64,000 nucleotides of DNA from CAYOUV01 sp963790075 (GTDB lineage: Bacteria; Chloroflexota; Anaerolineae; Anaerolineales; Villigracilaceae): contig CAWBNG010000007.1 of NCBI GenBank assembly GCA_963790075.1, forward strand, positions 248,001 through 312,000, given 5' to 3'. The position numbers and the translations under genes are program-made. The notes beneath the pieces are model-generated. The model saw only the letters and a program-made list of their open reading frames with translations. It ran no database searches and was not told the DNA's origin. Each line of letters starts with the position of its first letter. The first letter of the stretch is position 1. This document shows positions 60,138 to 64,000 of the stretch, in pieces.

Positions 60138-61191
60138 TATGTCCGCTATCCTGATTTACGGCTCGTATGGCTACACCGGCAAATTGATCACCGCACAGGC
60201 CCTCCAGCAGGGACTAAGCCCGATCCTGGCGGGACGCGATGCGGACAAAGTCCGCGCGCAGGCCCAAGCGCATGCACTGGCGTATCGCGCTTTTTCCCTG
60301 GATGACTCTCAGGCACTGAACTCCGCTCTGCGGGAGGTTGACCTGGTGCTGCACTGCGCCGGCCCGTTCGTGCACACTTTCCGCCAGATGGCCGAGGCCT
60401 GCCTGCGCACTGGCACACATTACCTCGATATCAGCGGCGAGATTCCCGGCTTCGAGGCATTGGCCGCCCTGGACCTGGAAGCCAAATCCGCTGGTGTGAT
60501 GCTGCTGCCCGGCGCTGGCTTCGATGTGGTTCCCAGCGACTGCCTGTCGGCGCACCTCAAGCGCCAACTGCCGTCTGCCACCCAACTGCGGCTCTTCATC
60601 CGCGGCGTGCGCGGCGGTTTTTCACGCGGGACGGCTGCCTCGGCCATCGAGAACCTGCAGCGTCAGGGCCTGATCCGCCGCGAAGGCAAACTGGAACAGG
60701 TGCCCCCGGCCTGGAAGACGCTCGAGGTGGATTTCGGGCGCGGACCGGTCAAGGTCGTCTCGGTCGGCTGGGGCGATGTCTCGACCGCTTACTACAGCAC
60801 TGGCATCCCCAACATCGAGACGTATATGGCCTTCCCGGCTTCAGCGATCAGGCTGATGCGCCTGATGCGGCGCATCGGCCCGCTGCTCTACAACCGTCCA
60901 GCAAAATCGCTCCTGAAAAGCCTGCTGAAGCTGCAGCCGGAAGGCCCCTCCGACGAGCAACGCAGGCACGGTTTCAGCCTGATCATCGCCGAAGCCAGGG
61001 ACGACAGCGGCAGGCGCGTCCGGGCACGCCTGCGCACACCCGATGGCTACAGCTTGACCGCGCTGACCACAGTCGCAATCGCCAAACGCATCCTGAATAA
61101 GGATTTCAAACCCGGCTTCCAGACCCCCTCCCTGGCCTACGGCGCAGACTTCATCCTCGAATTCGAGGGCGTGGAGCGGACCGACCTGTAA
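60130..61191 (+). CDS. Saccharopine-dehydrogenase-like / trans-acting enoyl reductase family protein
   Basis: 353 aa. N-terminal Rossmann domain ILIYGSYGYTGKLITAQAL, LAGRDADKV, VDLVLHCAGPFVHT and HYLDISGEI, the pattern of saccharopine dehydrogenase NADP-binding proteins including trans-acting enoyl reductases. The C-terminal half includes RGGFSRGTAASA and a DGYSLTALTTVAIAKRIL end. Probably an NAD(P) reductase of lipid or polyketide-like substrates; not assigned further. Confidence 0.88.
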   Translation: MPDMSAILIYGSYGYTGKLITAQALQQGLSPILAGRDADKVRAQAQAHALAYRAFSLDDSQALNSALREVDLVLHCAGPFVHTFRQMAEACLRTGTHYLDISGEIPGFEALAALDLEAKSAGVMLLPGAGFDVVPSDCLSAHLKRQLPSATQLRLFIRGVRGGFSRGTAASAIENLQRQGLIRREGKLEQVPPAWKTLEVDFGRGPVKVVSVGWGDVSTAYYSTGIPNIETYMAFPASAIRLMRLMRRIGPLLYNRPAKSLLKSLLKLQPEGPSDEQRRHGFSLIIAEARDDSGRRVRARLRTPDGYSLTALTTVAIAKRILNKDFKPGFQTPSLAYGADFILEFEGVERTDL

Positions 61192-61200
61192 GGAGGCAAG

Positions 61201-61821
61201 ATGCCCTTTCGATTTTCGTTCGCCTTGGTGGGACTGTTCTGGCTGGCGGCCTGTACAGGTTCCGGGGGACAGACCCTAGCCGCGACTCAAGCGCCGCAAG
61301 CCACCCAGGAGTCAGCGACTATTGCGGCAACCGATCCCCCGGACATATCAACGGAGGCACCCATGTCTTTTGAACTGACCAGCCCGGCTTTTTCGCAGGG
61401 GGAGCCGATCCCGGAGAGGTACTCCTGCAAGGGAGAAGATATCTCGCCGCCCTTGGCCTGGGGCGACCCGCCGCAGGGCACACAATCCTTCGTGCTGACC
61501 ATGGACGACCCGGATGCGCCCGTGGGCACCTGGGACCACTGGATCCTGTTCAATATTCCCGCCAATACACGCGGGCTGGAAGAGAACCTGCCCATCACCG
61601 GCGCGAATCAGGGGTCGATCCTGGTTGGCAACAACTCGTGGGGACGCGCTGACTACGGCGGACCCTGCCCACCTTCGGGAACGCACCGCTATTTCTTCAA
61701 GCTGTACGCCGTGGATACGACGTTAAGCATGCAATCCGGTGCATCCAAGGGACAAGTGCTGGGCGCACTCGACGGGCATATCCTGGCGCAGGCTGAACTG
61801 CTGGGCACTTTCAGCCGCTAA
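61201..61821 (+). CDS. YbhB/YbcL-type PEBP-family lipoprotein
   Basis: 206 aa. A lipoprotein signal FALVGLFWLAAC places the lipidated Cys at residue 18, then a low-complexity linker to about 55. The PEBP fold follows: ERYSCKGEDISPPLAWGDPP, FVLTMDDPDAPVGTWDHWILFNIP, and GGPCPPSGTHRYFFKLYAVD, with the anion-pocket residues DDPDAP and GPxPPxGTHRY present. Exported, membrane-anchored phosphatidylethanolamine-binding-type protein of unknown role. Confidence 0.93.
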   Translation: MPFRFSFALVGLFWLAACTGSGGQTLAATQAPQATQESATIAATDPPDISTEAPMSFELTSPAFSQGEPIPERYSCKGEDISPPLAWGDPPQGTQSFVLTMDDPDAPVGTWDHWILFNIPANTRGLEENLPITGANQGSILVGNNSWGRADYGGPCPPSGTHRYFFKLYAVDTTLSMQSGASKGQVLGALDGHILAQAELLGTFSR

Positions 61822-61868
61822 GCGATCAACCCCGAAACCTAAATCGCCTTCATAACACAGGAGCAACC

Positions 61869-62765
61869 TTGAACTTTATTGGCGAACTGGCCGCTCTACT
61901 CACCTCCGTCTCATGGACCGGCACCTCGGTACTGTTCACCAAAGCCACGCAACTGGTTGGCGCGATGATCGTCAACCGCATCCGCGTGCTGCTGGCGCTG
62001 GCTTTCCTGATGCTGCTGAACCTGGCTTTCTACGGGTTCCTGCTGCCCTTCGAGGCTGGGTCCGACAAATGGCTGTGGTTTGCGCTCTCCGGCGCCATTG
62101 GCTACGCCCTGGGCGACGCCTTCCTGTTCCAGAGTTTCCTGTGTGTGGGCGCCCAGCGCAGCATGCTGATGATGAGCCTGGCACCGCTGATGAGTGCCGG
62201 ACTGGCCTGGGTCTTCTTCGGCGAAACGCTGACGGGGCTGCAGCTGTTGGGAATCTTCATCACGCTGACCGGCATCGCCTGGGTCATCCTGCAGCGCAGT
62301 CCTGGCGGAAGCAGCCCGGTCTGCAACCCGTTGCAAGGCGTGCTCTTCGGATTGGGCGCGGCTACCGGCCAGGCGGTGGGGTACGTACTCTCCAAGCAGG
62401 GCCTGGAGGGCGGCTTTTCACCCATCGCGGGCAATTCGATCCGCATGCTGGCAGCGGTGATCGTGCTGTGGACCCTGGCAATTTTGCAGCGCAGAGTAAA
62501 AGTGACGATCGACAGCATGCGCGAAAAACCCCGGGTGCTGGGCTGGCTGGTCATGGCGGCCTTCACCGGTCCCGTGCTGGGCGCGACCTTATCGCTGTTT
62601 GCCCTGCAATACACCGAAGTGGGCATCGCCAGCACCCTGATCGCCCTGCCACCGGTCTTCCTGCTGCCGGTCGGCTGGATCGTCTTCAAGGAAAAATTCG
62701 ACTGGAGCGCCGTGCTCGGCACGCTGGTCGCGATCGGCGGGGTAGCATTGTTGTTCCTGTCATAA
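61869..62765 (+). CDS. EamA/DMT family transporter
   Basis: 298 aa with ten membrane segments in two EamA repeats: LTSVSWTGTSVLFTKATQLVG ... LAPLMSAGLAWVFFGETLTGLQLLGIFITLTGIAWV and GAATGQAVGYVLSKQGLEG ... ALPPVFLLPVGWIVFKEKFDWSAVLGTLVAIGGVALL. Exports or imports a small metabolite; substrate unknown. It starts with TTG at 61869 behind AGGAGCAACC; no ATG is available. Confidence 0.92.
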   Translation: MNFIGELAALLTSVSWTGTSVLFTKATQLVGAMIVNRIRVLLALAFLMLLNLAFYGFLLPFEAGSDKWLWFALSGAIGYALGDAFLFQSFLCVGAQRSMLMMSLAPLMSAGLAWVFFGETLTGLQLLGIFITLTGIAWVILQRSPGGSSPVCNPLQGVLFGLGAATGQAVGYVLSKQGLEGGFSPIAGNSIRMLAAVIVLWTLAILQRRVKVTIDSMREKPRVLGWLVMAAFTGPVLGATLSLFALQYTEVGIASTLIALPPVFLLPVGWIVFKEKFDWSAVLGTLVAIGGVALLFLS

Positions 62766-62801
62766 TGTTGGTCCGGGTAAATGGATACGAAAGGAGGAGG
62801 C

Positions 62802-63779
62802 ATGGACGTTTTGCAATCGGGCGCGGGGGAATTGATCCAGCCCTTCGACATGGACGCGTTCCGCGAATGGAACCGCACCCAGAAATCACGCAAACTGATC
62901 GACAAGCGTATGAGCGAGCAGGAAGCCGTCAGCCGCTTCGTCTACGACGGCTGCTACATCGGCACCGAACTGTACGGCACGGTGCGCTGCCCGATGTCGC
63001 TGGCGCGCGAGGTCGTGCGCCAGGGTAAAAAGGACCTGCGCGTCTGCGGGCAGGGCGTATTGGAGCTCGACCTGTGGCTGGCGGCTGGTTTGGTGAAAAA
63101 GCTCGACATCACCTACATCGGTCTGGAGGTTTACGGGACCTCGTCCGCGCTGCGGCGGGCGGTCGAAGCCGGCGGCGTGACCTGCGTCGAATGGTCGAAC
63201 GGGGCCATCACCTGGCGCATGAAAGCTGCCGCGATGGGCGTGCCCTTCCTGCCGACGCGCTCGATGCTCGGCACCGATACGCTGGCCTACAGCGCCGCCA
63301 AGGTGGTCGAAGATCCTTTCACCGGCATCAAGGTCGCGCTGCTGCCGGCGCTGGTGCTGGACGTGGCCCTGATCCACGTCCACCGGGCGGACAAATACGG
63401 CAACTGCCAGATCGAGGGCATCAGCGGCTTTGCTAGCGAGATGGCGCGCGCCACCAAGCGCCTGATCGTCAGCGCCGAGGAGATCATCCCGACCGAAGAG
63501 ATCCGCCAGGACCCCGACCGGACCATCATCCCCTACTACCTGGTCGACGCGGTGGTGCCCGCACCCTACGGCTCGCATCCGGGCGAGATGGCCTATCTGT
63601 ACGGCCGCGACGAACCCGGCATCCGCGAGTGGGTCGAGAGCAGCAAGACCGCCGAGGGCGCCGGGGAGTACCTCGACAAATACGTCTACGGGCTCAAAGA
63701 CCACGAGGCCTACCTGAAGCTGATCGGCGACGAAAAACTGAAGGAATGCGTCGCACTGCGCGAGCGGAGGCAAGCATGA
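62802..63779 (+). CDS. CoA-transferase subunit A (glutaconate CoA-transferase-like)
   Basis: 325 aa. Family I CoA-transferase alpha-type subunit: FVYDGCYIGTELYGTVRCPMSL, DLRVCGQGVLELDLWLAAG, MKAAAMGVPFLPTRSMLGTD, ALVLDVALIHVHRADKYGNCQIEG and HPGEMAYLYGRDEPG. The layout resembles GctA and IpdA-like subunits rather than the short acetate subunits. AAAGGAGGAGG precedes the ATG at 62802. The next gene (subunit B) overlaps by ATGA. Acid substrate not known. Confidence 0.9.
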   Translation: MDVLQSGAGELIQPFDMDAFREWNRTQKSRKLIDKRMSEQEAVSRFVYDGCYIGTELYGTVRCPMSLAREVVRQGKKDLRVCGQGVLELDLWLAAGLVKKLDITYIGLEVYGTSSALRRAVEAGGVTCVEWSNGAITWRMKAAAMGVPFLPTRSMLGTDTLAYSAAKVVEDPFTGIKVALLPALVLDVALIHVHRADKYGNCQIEGISGFASEMARATKRLIVSAEEIIPTEEIRQDPDRTIIPYYLVDAVVPAPYGSHPGEMAYLYGRDEPGIREWVESSKTAEGAGEYLDKYVYGLKDHEAYLKLIGDEKLKECVALRERRQA

Positions 63780-64000
63780 ACGAGACGGCCTACTCCAAGA
63801 ACGAACTGCTGATCTGCGTGGCCGCGCGCCTGTTCGAGGACGGCGCGACCTGCTTTATCGGCACCGGCATCCCGATGCTGGCGGCCATGCTGGCAGCCAA
63901 GACCACCGCGCCCAGCCTGGTGCCGGTCTTTGAATTCGGCGGCACGGGCGCCATCCTGGAGGAACTGCCGCGCGCGGTCGGCGAGGCGCGCACCTGGCAC
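63776..64000 (+). CDS. CoA-transferase subunit B, N-terminal part (runs off the window)
   Basis: 75 codons visible: YSKNELLICVAARLFEDGAT, CFIGTGIPMLAAMLAAKTTAP, LVPVFEFGGTGAILEELPRAVG. The G-x-G-x-P-ML motif and paired position after subunit A identify the beta-type subunit that normally carries the catalytic glutamate. Start overlaps the subunit A stop (ATGA). The end lies beyond position 64000. Confidence 0.87.
   Translation, partial: MNETAYSKNELLICVAARLFEDGATCFIGTGIPMLAAMLAAKTTAPSLVPVFEFGGTGAILEELPRAVGEARTWH

Noticed and set aside
61913..63028. A 371-codon plus-strand frame over the EamA transporter gene
   Set aside because: It is in another frame of the clear EamA gene and has an Arg/His-rich, unstructured composition.
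1..64000. CRISPR arrays, tRNA or rRNA genes
   Set aside because: I saw no regularly spaced direct repeats and no tRNA-like GTTCGAATC arm with matching stems; a covariance-model scan would be needed to exclude tRNAs fully.

Overview
The window reads like part of a chromosome from a Chloroflexota bacterium, most likely class Anaerolineae. I infer this from gene content only: a NurA/barrel/HerA operon, a DUF951 gene, a DUF4332 helix-hairpin-helix protein, family 4 uracil-DNA glycosylase, PolX, many multi-pass GT-C-like sugar transferases, and closely packed genes with ATGA overlaps. No rRNA or tRNA gene was recognised.

Region 1 (about 1-33,830, nearly all on the minus strand) is a large cell-surface polysaccharide locus. 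It makes GDP-L-fucose (gmd at 21.5-22.4 kb, fcl at 0.25-1.2 kb) and UDP-uronic acid type precursors (31.5-33.8 kb). It carries GT2 and GT4 glycosyltransferases, two polysaccharide pyruvyl transferases, two flippase-like LPG-synthase-type membrane proteins, a Wzx-type flippase, the start of an ABC-2 export permease and many large membrane proteins. A winged-helix regulator (2234-2710) lies among them. A 17-19 bp inverted repeat (ATTCAR-N3-YTGAAT) occurs twice in front of this regulator and once in front of each of two other minus-strand transcription units (4752-2761 and gmd), placed on the -10 box each time, so it looks like the operator of a local regulon. The locus is visibly in flux: AT-rich inserts, duplicated GT-C genes, several frameshifted or truncated copies (15.8-16.7, 19.6-21.5, 22.5-24.6 kb) and a truncated IS4-like transposase (27.2-27.7 kb).

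Region 2 (33.9-45.5 kb) is GC-rich housekeeping sequence: tsaE-tsaB-rimI-udg, MscS channel, MGDG-synthase-like glycosyltransferase, DUF951, a phosphoribosyltransferase, GIY-YIG protein, tyrA, ogt-era, lysoplasmalogenase, YitT and a hydroxyisobutyrate-dehydrogenase-like enzyme. At 40.53-40.97 kb there is a decayed ABC-transporter ATPase start with promoter, operator-like palindrome and terminators still present.

Region 3 (45.6-52.2 kb) holds a SIMPL lipoprotein, the nurA / HAS-barrel-like / herA operon (herA frameshifted in a G6 run), and a Phd-PIN toxin-antitoxin pair bracketed by two copies of the herA 3' end. A HEAT-repeat-like protein is flanked by two copies of a 92-94 bp structured repeat.

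Region 4 (52.2-64 kb) is again chromosomal: methyltransferase, THUMP rRNA methyltransferase and PolX (these two unrelated genes share the same promoter, leader and first 14 codons), DUF1232, an AAC(6')-like acetyltransferase, a PadR regulator with membrane partner, metallophosphoesterase, saccharopine-dehydrogenase-like enzyme, PEBP lipoprotein, EamA transporter and a two-subunit CoA-transferase that runs off the end.
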